Source of the DNA: CAVYXK01 sp963708245
Lineage (GTDB): Bacteria > Pseudomonadota > Alphaproteobacteria > Acetobacterales > Acetobacteraceae
Length of the DNA: 64,000 nucleotides
Assembly: GCA_963708245.1 (NCBI GenBank)
Contig: OY970201.1
Location: 4,960,001-5,024,000 of the forward strand
Direction: 5' to 3'
Of the stretch, positions 43,316 through 51,143 are shown piece by piece. Each line of letters begins with the position of its first letter. Position 1 is the first letter of the stretch. The notes beneath the pieces are model-generated. The model saw nothing but the letters and a program-made list of their open reading frames with translations. It ran no database searches and was not told where the DNA came from. A program made the position numbers and the translations under genes.

Positions 43316-45036
43316 CAGAAAATTCCGTGCAGAAACCAGCGCAAGTCGCCGGTAGCGGGGTCATCCCCGTCGCCACTGCGATAGAGCCAGAAGCGCCGCC
43401 CGCCCTCGTCCTCGACCCGCCAGTAGTCGCGGGTGGCTGCCGCCTCGGTCGCATGGCGCCACCATTCGCCGTGGATGCGCTCCGGCCCGTCGGCCCGGCG
43501 GACGCGGAACCGTCGGCGTCGCCAGGTGAAGGCAGCCGGGGGGCGGTCCGGCAACAACGCGATCGCCTCTATCGGCTGGGGCGGGGAGAGCAGCCGCACC
43601 GGGCGCGGTAATCCGTCTGGCCAGCCCTTGTCAGCCTGCAAGGCCATCGGAGGAATCCGACGCGCCGAGCGTTCAGGAACGTCGCTTTCGACGGGTGCTA
43701 TGCGCCAGACATGCGCGGCACCCAACCGGTTGGCGAGACGATCAACCAGGGACGAGATGTCGGGTTGCGTGTCTCCATCAGTCAGAGCAGCGGCGGACTG
43801 TTCCCCGCTCAGCCGGTCGGTGAGCGATACCACCAGCCGCATCGCCTCTACACCGAGACCAGGATCAATCATTTCCAACCGCTCGGTCAGCAGCCGGGCG
43901 AGATGGGCCGCGTCGCGGCTGGGGCGAGCGGTGCCGATCCGCATGGTCTGGACTGAGCCGTCCACCCGCTCAAACCATAGATCAAGCCGGCGGGCGCCGG
44001 TGCCGGCCCGCGCCAGCTTGCCGCAGACCCGCATAGCAAGCCGGTTGATCACGGCAGCGAAGGCATCGGCGGTCAGCAACGGGTCGATGAAACCGAGTCG
44101 GCTGGTTATGGTGGTCGGCGGTGTCATCGGCGTGATCGGCTCAGCCACGCGCCCCAGCGCCTGATCCAGCCGGCGCAGCACGTCCGGGCCGAAGCGGCGG
44201 GCCAGCGGGCCGCGTGGGATGGCGGCAAGTTGGTCGATCCTCGACAGGCCGAGACGATGCAGGCTATCGATCGTTTCGGCATCGAGCCTCAGCGCCGCCG
44301 CGGGCAATGTGGCGAGGGCCGCGACCGTGCCGTTCGGCGGCGCGATCGTGAGCGGCTCGGCCGCATGACGGGCGAGGGCGTGTGCAGCCCCAGGCGTGTC
44401 GGCCACGGCGGCACGGATTGCGATGCCGGCAGCTTCCAGGCGCGCGGTCAGATCGGCAAGCAGTGCCGCTTCGCCAGGGGGGCTCTGCCCCCCTGCACCC
44501 CCCGCCAAGGGCATCGCCCTTGGAACCCATCCGTTTGGTTTGGTGTGAAGGGGGCCGGGCGAGATCTTGCCGTCTGCTCGGTTTCGCCCGGCCCCCTTCA
44601 CACCAAACCAGTCCGAGGGGTCCAGGGGACGACTGTCCCCCGGCGGGGGTCCAGGGGGCAGAGCCCCCTGGTCTTGCAGATGCGCGCAGCCGGTGATGTC
44701 GATCCACAGGCCGTCCGGTGGGTCGGGGGCAACCAGTGGGGCGTAACGCAGGCACCAGGCAGTGAGCCGCCTCAGCCCGGCTTCATCATCCTCCGGCTGC
44801 GCCGGCCGGATCGCTAGACCGGGAACGAGCGCCTGCGCCTGGGCGAGCGCCATGCCGGGCCGTATGCCCAGCGTGTGTGCCCGCCCATCGGCAGCGACGA
44901 CTGCCTGGCGGCGGCCGTCATGGGCAGCGGTGACCAGCGGTGCTTCAGCCGGCAGCGCGTCGAAGCCTGCCAGGGCCTGCTTGCGCAGCCGATCGGTCGG
45001 CCAGGTCAGCAGCCAGACGGAGACGACCCTTCGCAT
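43315..45036 (-). CDS. imuB: ImuB, Y-family polymerase-like protein
   Basis: From the ATG at 45036 the protein is 573 residues, somewhat long for ImuB because of an insert. The start MRRVVSVWLLTWPTDRLRKQ lacks the catalytic acidic residue of active Y-family polymerases, as usual for ImuB, which acts as a clamp-binding adaptor for DnaE2. The thumb-like region LHRLGLSRIDQLAAIPRGPL and RLDQALGRVAEPI is conserved. About 67 residues between DITGCAHL and GEAALLADLTARLEAAG come from a palindromic repeat. It overlaps imuA upstream by about 90 bases and dnaE2 downstream. Confidence 0.88.
   Translation of the reverse strand: MRRVVSVWLLTWPTDRLRKQALAGFDALPAEAPLVTAAHDGRRQAVVAADGRAHTLGIRPGMALAQAQALVPGLAIRPAQPEDDEAGLRRLTAWCLRYAPLVAPDPPDGLWIDITGCAHLQDQGALPPGPPPGDSRPLDPSDWFGVKGAGRNRADGKISPGPLHTKPNGWVPRAMPLAGGAGGQSPPGEAALLADLTARLEAAGIAIRAAVADTPGAAHALARHAAEPLTIAPPNGTVAALATLPAAALRLDAETIDSLHRLGLSRIDQLAAIPRGPLARRFGPDVLRRLDQALGRVAEPITPMTPPTTITSRLGFIDPLLTADAFAAVINRLAMRVCGKLARAGTGARRLDLWFERVDGSVQTMRIGTARPSRDAAHLARLLTERLEMIDPGLGVEAMRLVVSLTDRLSGEQSAAALTDGDTQPDISSLVDRLANRLGAAHVWRIAPVESDVPERSARRIPPMALQADKGWPDGLPRPVRLLSPPQPIEAIALLPDRPPAAFTWRRRRFRVRRADGPERIHGEWWRHATEAAATRDYWRVEDEGGRRFWLYRSGDGDDPATGDLRWFLHGIF
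44476..44675 (-). repeat. Composite palindromic repeat inserted in frame in imuB
   Basis: About 200 bases contain the modules of the dcd-murA repeat in reverse orientation: a CCAGGGGGGC palindrome, CCAAGGGC/GCCCTTGG, a long arm pair beginning TGGTTTGGTGTGAAGGGGG, an extra CCAGGGG/CCCCCGG hairpin and a closing CCAGGGGGC/GCCCCCTGG (44651-44671). The imuB frame reads through without a stop, giving a Gly/Pro-rich stretch with LDPSDWFGVKGAGRN and PLHTKPNGWVPRAMPLAGG. Confidence 0.82.
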
Positions 45037-45739
45037 CGCATGCCTCCACGATCCAGGTTGAAGGCTCGCCACCACGGCAGCGAACCAGCTCGAGCCGCCA
45101 ATGCGCGGGCCCGAGGCCTGGCACGTCGGGCCTTTCGGGCAGCGGCGGAGGAGAGGGCAAGGCGGACAACCGCCAGCGCGTCACTGCCGCCGTGGGCTCG
45201 GCCAGAACGGGATCGTCATGCCGGCGGCTGCGTCGGAGCACGAACCCCGTCACTCCGGATGCCTCGGCGGCAAGCTGCAACCGGCGCGAGGCGGTCAGGC
45301 TCAGTTTTCCGCCGATTTCGCCCACCACGGCGGCCAGTCCGGGATGGCATAGCCCCTCCTCCATGGCGAGCAGCACCGCATCCGACTTGCCCGCTTCGGC
45401 ATACACCACGCGATGGGACGCCAGACCCACGCCGGCAAGAGCGGGGGCGAACAGGTCGGCTCGCTCCAGTACCCACAGCACGTGGCCCCGCACCCGGGCG
45501 AGCCAGCCGGCAATGAACAGCGCCGCCGCGGCGCCGTGCTCTGTCTCCGGCCCGGCGCCGGCAATCTCATGCAGCGCGCCACGCGCCAAGCCGCCACCAA
45601 GATGTTGGTCAATCGCCGGTACGCCGAACGCTGCCACTGGCCGCTGCCGCCATGTCGCTCCCCGCTCCAGCCGCGCGATGCGGGCGCGAAGCGCTGCGAG
45701 TTGCTGGTCCTGGATGCTGGCTAGGGTGCCCGACGCCAT
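44945..45739 (-). CDS. imuA: ImuA, RecA-like accessory factor of translesion synthesis
   Basis: The 264-residue protein has the ImuA N-terminus (ASIQDQQLAALRARIARLER) and a RecA-like core: GVPAIDQHLGGGLARGALHEIAG, ALFIAGWLARVRGHVLWVLER and GLASHRVVYAEAGKSDAVLLAMEEGL. It is the first gene of imuA-imuB-dnaE2. The upstream ATG at 45748 lies inside the LexA box, so the ATG at 45739 is preferred. Confidence 0.88.
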   Translation of the reverse strand: MASGTLASIQDQQLAALRARIARLERGATWRQRPVAAFGVPAIDQHLGGGLARGALHEIAGAGPETEHGAAAALFIAGWLARVRGHVLWVLERADLFAPALAGVGLASHRVVYAEAGKSDAVLLAMEEGLCHPGLAAVVGEIGGKLSLTASRRLQLAAEASGVTGFVLRRSRRHDDPVLAEPTAAVTRWRLSALPSPPPLPERPDVPGLGPAHWRLELVRCRGGEPSTWIVEACDAKGRLRLAADLADRSAAQAGPGRLRRAAG

Positions 45740-45742
45740 GCA

Positions 45743-45757
45743 GAACATATAAAGAAC
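45743..45757 (-). promoter_or_regulatory. LexA box upstream of imuA
   Basis: Read on the minus strand the sequence is GTTC-TTTATAT-GTTC, an exact match to the alphaproteobacterial LexA operator GTTC-N7-GTTC. It ends 4 bases before the imuA ATG, so LexA would block both transcription and access to the start. It predicts DNA-damage induction of the whole cassette. Confidence 0.85.
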
Positions 45758-45864
45758 ACGGCTGGCCCGGCCAAGCCCTGGCGGGGGTGTTCAGCCCAAG
45801 GCTCGTTCCAATGCCCGCTCAGCGCTTGACCACCGCAACCTTGCTGTGATCGACCTAGACCGCG

Positions 45865-46305
45865 GTGCAGCATCCGGGTGTCGGTCCCTTGGTCGTGTCG
45901 AAGGTAGAACAGGCGTTGGATCCGGCGACCGCGGTGCAATTCCTGAAATTCGGTGCCGTGGGGACCTTGGGGTTCATGGCCGATACCGCGGTGGTGTACG
46001 CGTTGCGCGGAGCGCTTGGCCTCTACGCGGCTGGCATGGTTTCATACGTACTGGTGGCGAGTGGAAATTGGGCGCTGAACCGCGCCTGGACATTCCGCGG
46101 CCGGGGAAGCGGACCGGCGCACCGGCAATGGGCGAAATTCCTTGCTGCGAACTCGCTCGGGCTGGTGCTGAACCGCGGAACTTACGCAGCGTTGATCGCG
46201 ACCGTGCCGCTGTGTGTGGAAGCCCCGGTGCTGGCTGTAGCCGCAGGATCGGTTGCAGGCATGATCGTGAACTTCACATTGTCTCGCCAAATGGTATTTC
46301 GCTGA
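45865..46305 (+). CDS. GtrA-family flippase-like membrane protein
   Basis: The 146-residue protein has four hydrophobic segments. The motifs QFLKFGAVGTLGFMADTAVV, NWALNRAWTFRG and SVAGMIVNFTLSRQMVF are diagnostic of GtrA. GtrA proteins are thought to flip polyprenol-phosphate sugars across the inner membrane. The start is a GTG at 45865, but later GTG codons are possible. It heads the polysaccharide genes on the plus strand. Confidence 0.8.
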   Translation: MQHPGVGPLVVSKVEQALDPATAVQFLKFGAVGTLGFMADTAVVYALRGALGLYAAGMVSYVLVASGNWALNRAWTFRGRGSGPAHRQWAKFLAANSLGLVLNRGTYAALIATVPLCVEAPVLAVAAGSVAGMIVNFTLSRQMVFR

Positions 46306-46429
46306 TTTTTTAGTTGTTCTTCCGCTTTTGTTCGCTTCGACTTGCGAGGCGAAATATCGGCAAGTCGTTATTAACTTAGGAGTCAAATTTTTCCCGGAAC
46401 ATGTCCGCTCACAACATCGGTGGCGGGCG

Positions 46430-47152
46430 ATGTTCGGCAAGGAAAAGGCATTTGGCGAGTTCTATCCGGTCGGCGGCGGTGCCGCGGTACCCGCCTTTGG
46501 CGCGGCAGCACAGCACCGCAAGATGTCCTCAGCGCCGGCCCTTACCGGTTGGGCCCGCAGGGTCAAGCGGGCAGAGGATGTCATCCTTACAGTTTTGGCG
46601 CTGCCGTTCGCACTGATGATCATGTTGCTGATTGCGCTTTGGATCCGCTTCGACAGCCCTGGACCGGTTTTGTTTCGTCAACGGCGTATCGGGCTCGGAG
46701 GTCGCGAATTCGAAGTGCTGAAGTTCCGCACCATGTATGCCGATTGCACCGAGGCGGCGACTTGCCGGCAGGCGACGCGCGACGATCCGCGCGTGACTCG
46801 AGCCGGCATTTGGCTGCGGCGCTTTTCGCTCGACGAGCTGCCCCAACTTTTCAACGTGCTGCGCGGTGAGATGTCGCTGGTGGGGCCGCGGCCGCACGCG
46901 CCGGGTACCTGTGCAGGCGGGCGGCCTTTCGAGCAGGTGGTTGCGGTCTATGCAGCACGTCACTGCGTACCGCCGGGCATGACCGGCCTGGCGCAGGTGC
47001 GCGGCTGGCGTGGCGAGACTGAGACTGAGGAGAAGTTGGTGTGCCGGGTGGACTCCGATATTGAGTACATCGTCACGTGGTCGGTGTGGCTCGACTTCAA
47101 GATTATTGCTCAGACGCTGGTGGTTATTTTCACTACTCGGAACGCCTACTGA
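46430..47152 (+). CDS. Bacterial sugar transferase (undecaprenyl-phosphate sugar-1-P transferase)
   Basis: The 240-residue protein has one membrane segment (ILTVLALPFALMIMLLIALW). The catalytic domain follows: DSPGPVLFRQRRIGLGGREF, VLKFRTMYADC, RRFSLDELPQLFNVLRGEMS and LVGPRPHAP. This is the C-terminal half of WcaJ/ExoY-type initiating transferases, without the N-terminal multi-helix part. It would start assembly of a repeat unit on the lipid carrier. The frame extends to 46328, but MFGKEKAFGEF at 46430 is the more likely start. Confidence 0.87.
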   Translation: MFGKEKAFGEFYPVGGGAAVPAFGAAAQHRKMSSAPALTGWARRVKRAEDVILTVLALPFALMIMLLIALWIRFDSPGPVLFRQRRIGLGGREFEVLKFRTMYADCTEAATCRQATRDDPRVTRAGIWLRRFSLDELPQLFNVLRGEMSLVGPRPHAPGTCAGGRPFEQVVAVYAARHCVPPGMTGLAQVRGWRGETETEEKLVCRVDSDIEYIVTWSVWLDFKIIAQTLVVIFTTRNAY

Positions 47153-47162
47153 GGGCGCTTGA

Positions 47163-48164
47163 ATGACAGCTTTGGTTGACGTCCGTCGGCCGGCTGGAAC
47201 GTCGACGGCGACGCGACCCGATCTCGACCGTCTATTCATCGGACTGCGCGTAGCGGTACTGATCCCTTGCTTCAACGAGGAAGCGGCAGTGGCCCGCGTT
47301 ATCGCCAGCTTCCGCGCAAGCCTGCCGACGGCGACGATTTATGTCTACGACAACAATTCTGTTGATCGGACCGTACCCGTCGCTCGCGGTGCTGGTGCGG
47401 TGGTGCGCAGTGAGCGGCTGCAAGGCAAGGGCCATGTCGTGCGGCGGATGTTCGCCGATATCGACGCCGACGTGTTTGTGCTGGTCGATGGCGACGACAC
47501 GTATGACGCCGAGGCTGCGCCGGCGATGGTGCGAATGCTGGTCGATCAACAGCTCGATATGGTGACCGCTTTTCGTGAAACCGATGCCGCGGACGCGTAT
47601 CGCCGGGGCCATCGCGCCGGCAATACCTTGCTATCGGGCATGGTGCACTGGATTTTCGGCAATCAGGTGAGCGACGTGTTGTCCGGTTACCGTGTATTCA
47701 GTCGGCGCTTCGTGAAATCTTTTCCCGCCTTGGCGGCAGGATTCGAGACTGAGACCGAATTCACCGTGCACGCCTTGGAACTCAATATGCCGATTGGTGA
47801 GACACCCACCGGGTATCGTGCGCGACCAGCGGGTTCTCAGTCGAAGCTACGGACCTGGGCAGACGGATGGCGCATCCTGCGCACCATTGTAGTGCTGGTG
47901 AAGGAAGAGCGGCCGCTGCAGTTCTTTGCAGTTGCCGGAGCGCTGTTGCTGGGCGCGGCGGCGGTGGCCGGGGTACCGGTGGTGCTGCAATTCCTGGTCA
48001 GCGGCCTGGTGCCGCGACTACCCAGCGCGGTGCTAGCGACCGGCCTGGTGTTGCTGGCGTTCCTGTCCTTCGCTTGCGGGCTTATTCTTGATTCGGTGGC
48101 ACGCGGGCGGAAGGAGATCAAACGGCTCGCCTATCTGGCAATTCCGGCTCTGCGCGTCCCGTGA
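47163..48164 (+). CDS. Family 2 glycosyltransferase (polyprenol-phosphate type)
   Basis: The 333-residue protein has the GT-A motifs VAVLIPCFNEEAAVARVI and the DXD-like FVLVDGDDTYDAEAAPAMV, followed by SDVLSGYRVFSRRFVKSFPA. Two C-terminal transmembrane helices (about 250-310) anchor it. It resembles dolichol-phosphate mannosyltransferase-like bacterial enzymes. Its stop overlaps the next gene's ATG. Confidence 0.85.
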   Translation: MTALVDVRRPAGTSTATRPDLDRLFIGLRVAVLIPCFNEEAAVARVIASFRASLPTATIYVYDNNSVDRTVPVARGAGAVVRSERLQGKGHVVRRMFADIDADVFVLVDGDDTYDAEAAPAMVRMLVDQQLDMVTAFRETDAADAYRRGHRAGNTLLSGMVHWIFGNQVSDVLSGYRVFSRRFVKSFPALAAGFETETEFTVHALELNMPIGETPTGYRARPAGSQSKLRTWADGWRILRTIVVLVKEERPLQFFAVAGALLLGAAAVAGVPVVLQFLVSGLVPRLPSAVLATGLVLLAFLSFACGLILDSVARGRKEIKRLAYLAIPALRVP

Positions 48165-49176
48165 ATGGCGTCCGGCATGTGGCCGGCGCAAGCGGGCCTC
48201 TGCCTGGGCCGTATGACGCCGATGTGGTGATCCTGGCACTCAATCGGGCTACCGAGACCGAGGCGGCGATTGCGTCGGCGCTGGCTCAGGACGGGGTCTC
48301 CCGACACTTGTTCGTCGTTGATCAGGGCTCGCGGCCGGAGGCGCTGGACTGTCTCGTGCGGGCGGTTGCCGGGCGGGAGGATGCGACATTGGTTTCATTC
48401 GGAGCCAATCTCGGCGTGCCGGCGGGCCGCAATGCCGGCTCGGCGCTTGGGCGGGGGCGAGTGATCGTCGGGTTGGACAACGATGCGGTGTTCGCCGACC
48501 GCATGACGCTGGCGCGGGCGGTGGCGGCGCTCGATGCGGCGCCTGACATCGGCGCGATCGGGTTCCGCATACTGGATCATGCGACGGGAGCGGACGATCG
48601 GTCGTCCTGGGGGTATCCGCTCGCGCTGCTGCCCCGCGCGGCAGAGGCATTCGACACCGTGACTTTCGTCGGCGCCGGGCATGCGATTCGCCGAACGGCA
48701 TGGCAAGAGGCAGGGGGATACGACCAGAGCCTGTTCTTCTGCTGGGAGGAGTATGATTTCTGCCTGCGCGCGATCGAGTGTGGCTGACGTGTCCGCTATC
48801 GGGGTGACATCCTAGTACACCACAAGCTGAGTACTGAGCAGCGCGTCTGCTGGTCTGACGAGCGATGGTTCCGGTTCGTGCGCAATCGGCTTTATATCGA
48901 GCGGAAATGGGGCGCATCGTGGCTGTCGCTGATGCCGCGGATCGGGGGTACTTCGTCAAGGGTGCGTGCAACGGGCATATGGTCCCGACATTGCGGGCAA
49001 TTTCCGCTGCCATTTCGGCGCCGCTCAACCAAGTGCTGCACTCGCATTCGGCTGCCGCTCGCGACTACTTGCGGCGAAATGATCTCGTCTATCGCGGATC
49101 GATCCTGCAGAGGTTGCAAGAGGACGTTCTTGGGTTACTTCCCGATCGGCGCCTGGCAATCCGATCCGGCGGGTGA
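48161..49176 (+). pseudogene. Family 2 glycosyltransferase, broken by a stop codon and a frameshift
   Basis: The intact 5' part encodes VVILALNRATETEAAIASAL, ANLGVPAGRNAGSALGRGRV and LDNDAVFADR, the GT-A core, and SLFFCWEEYDFCLRAIECG. A TGA at 48785 replaces a codon, probably Trp (TGG). The same frame continues RVRYRGDILVHHKLSTEQRV to WLSLMPRIGG. Then another frame, near 48945, continues YFVKGACNGHMVPTLRAIS to 49176. Two independent lesions suggest genuine decay rather than sequencing error. Confidence 0.75.
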
Positions 49177-49403
49177 GGCGACGTGCGGTTTGCAGCACCG
49201 GTCATTGCAGGCCTCATGGCCGTGCATCTCGCAGGAACAGCCCGAGCGGGCGCAGCGGAGGATGGACCGGCAGGTGCAGAGCGAGGCGCCCCAGGCCATT
49301 TGCCGCCGCCGATGACGGGGGCAAGGTCGGTCAGATTGCCCGGGCGTTGCGGGCTAGCGTCTCCTCCGTCTCGAAGGTGCTGAGAGTCTGTCCGGGAACA
49401 TTG

Positions 49404-49775
49404 CTAGTTCCTGCATAGCCGTCTGACCATGAGACGGATGGAAGCGAGCAACAGAAAGGCACGCGCCTTCACATTGAGATTTTCCCAATCCTTACCCAGT
49501 CGACGACATCGGTTGAGCCACGCCAGCGTGCGTTCGACCACCCATCGCTTTGGTAGCACGACAAAGCCCTTGGCCTGGTCAGATCGTTTGACGATCTCCA
49601 CCTCGGCCTGCGACACGACACGCTTCAACGCCTCCTGGAATCGCCGCCCCTGATAGCCGCCATCGGCATAAAGCTTCAGCAGGAACGGAAACATCCCGAA
49701 CAGCGTCGCCAGCAGCATGGCGCCGCCATCGCGATCCTGGATGTCCGCCGCCGTCACGATGGCCTGTAGCAGCAA
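49404..49775 (-). CDS. IS5-family transposase, C-terminal frame (OrfB), copy 2
   Basis: This frame carries the second aspartate (LYADGGYQGRRF) and the glutamate (VVERTLAWLNRC) of the DDE centre. The predicted protein is identical to the OrfB of copy 1. Confidence 0.85.
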   Translation of the reverse strand: MLLQAIVTAADIQDRDGGAMLLATLFGMFPFLLKLYADGGYQGRRFQEALKRVVSQAEVEIVKRSDQAKGFVVLPKRWVVERTLAWLNRCRRLGKDWENLNVKARAFLLLASIRLMVRRLCRN

Positions 49776-50278
49776 ACCCTGGGTATCGACCAGGACGTGC
49801 CGCTTCTTGCCCTTGATCTTCTTCCCCGCATCATACCCATGCGGATCGATCGAGGCCCCCCTTTTTCGGCGCTCTTCACGCTCTGCGCATCAATCACCGC
49901 GGCGGTCGGGCTGGCCTCTCGCGAGGCCTGCTCACGACATTTCACATACAATGCGTGATGCAGTCGCTCCAGCGTGCCGTCCCAGGTCCATCGTTCCAGA
50001 TAGTCGTGCACTGTGCTCCGCGGCGGCAGGTCCTTGGGGATCGCCCGCCATTGGCAGCCGGTGCTCAGCACATACATCACGCCGTTCACCACCTGGCGGA
50101 TATCAACGCTCCGCTTGTTGCCGCCCGGCTTGGCCGGGGGGATCAATGGTTCCACCTCGGCCCATTCGGCATCAGTCAGATCGCTCTCATAGCGCAGTCG
50201 GGTGCGGTCGTACCGCGTCCGGTTCTCCTTGGTCCACATCCAGTCCCCCGAATCGATGCTCGGGGGAGAGAGAATCAC
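49754..50278 (-). CDS. IS5-family transposase, N-terminal frame (OrfA), copy 2
   Basis: This 174-codon frame has the same translation as the OrfA frame of copy 1, with LTDAEWAEVEPLIPPAKPGG and the first DDE aspartate in VIDAQSVK. The same A/G slippery run allows the shift into OrfB. Confidence 0.85.
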   Translation of the reverse strand: MILSPPSIDSGDWMWTKENRTRYDRTRLRYESDLTDAEWAEVEPLIPPAKPGGNKRSVDIRQVVNGVMYVLSTGCQWRAIPKDLPPRSTVHDYLERWTWDGTLERLHHALYVKCREQASREASPTAAVIDAQSVKSAEKGGPRSIRMGMMRGRRSRARSGTSWSIPRVCCYRPS

Positions 50279-50591
50279 AGGCGATTCAATGGCTTCAAGG
50301 GTGACCCGCTAAGCGATTCTAAAAACTCAATTTGTTCCCGGACGGACACTGAGCCGACGCGACAAGACGGGCGAGACCACGGCACGTCCGCAGTGCTGCC
50401 ACCTGACGCCCAAACGTGGCGATCCGTCAGCAGGTGGCCGCCCGGCCGGACGCAACGATTGCGGAGCTGCGTGCCTGGTTGCTTGCAACGCGTGAGGTCG
50501 CGGTGAGCGATGGGTTGGTCTGCAAGACCCTGGCCGAGCTCGGCTTGACGCTCAAAAAAATCACTTCGCGCGGCCGAACAGGATCGGTGTA

Positions 50592-50868
50592 ACAGTCAGT
50601 CGGGTGAACGAAATCGCCACCGCCATCGCGGCAGCGGTCGAGCAGCAAGGTGCCGCGACCCGTGAGATTTCGCACAACCTTCAGTAGGTGGCGCAGGGGC
50701 ACCACCGAGGTCTCAGGCAACACCGCCGGCGTGAACCAAGCCGTCGAGGCGACGGGCGCTGCGGCCGGCCAAGTGCTCTTAGCCGCCGATGAGCTCACCA
50801 ACCGTGCCGGGCAATTGGGGACCGATGTGAACGGGTTCTTCGCGCGGATCCGCGCCGGAAGCGGGTAG
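50592..50868 (+). pseudogene. Methyl-accepting chemotaxis protein C-terminal remnant
   Basis: One frame reads RVNEIATAIAAAVEQQGAAT and REISHNLQ before a TAG. The next reads RGTTEVSGNTAGVNQAVEAT and GAAAGQVLLAADELTNRAGQ to a stop at 50866. This is the distal end of the MCP signalling coiled coil. All sensor and membrane parts are absent. It is part of the decayed zone around IS copy 2. The next 275 bases (50869-51143) show nothing recognisable. Confidence 0.65.
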
Positions 50869-51143
50869 TTCGCCCTGGCCACTGTGGGATTGCCGGCGCA
50901 CGTCAGCCACGGCCCGTTCAGGCAGGCCACTTGTCCACCGCGATGGCCATGGCGTGAGGGCGCCACGAAAGCCGGCCGACTACTGATGGGTCAGCCCGAG
51001 CTCCTATCCGCATTGACGGGAGAAAGTTGCTTCAGCCGGTTGCACGGACCGTGGACACGTGGCAGCAACTCCGCGTGCCAAGCCTGCGATCCACGTCCGC
51101 TCGGACCAAGAGCACAGGAGGCAGTCCGCGAGAACGTGAAATC

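Larger units (their letters stand above)
49384..50349 (-). mobile_element. IS5-superfamily (IS427/IS1031-like) insertion sequence, copy 2
   Basis: The element is 966 bases, in the same orientation as copy 1 and nearly identical to it. The visible differences are at 20588/49388 (T/C), about 20728/49528 (A/G) and near the right end (AAAGACTC versus AAAAACTC). TGA target duplications lie at 49381-49383 and 50350-50352. It interrupts an IS630 remnant, so it is the younger insertion. Confidence 0.93.
49302..50590 (+). pseudogene. IS630-family transposase remnant, interrupted by IS copy 2
   Basis: The left piece ends GKVGQIARALRASVSSVSKV and the right piece resumes SRRDKTGETTARPQCCH, with later ATIAELRAWLLATREVAVSD and LCKTLAELGLTLKK-like sequence. 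This is the helix-turn-helix region of IS630-type transposases. Removing the IS plus one TGA copy joins the two parts exactly in frame (SKVLSRRDKTGE). The C-terminal DDE domain is missing, so the remnant was already incomplete, and a further frame change occurs near 50400-50420. Confidence 0.7.
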
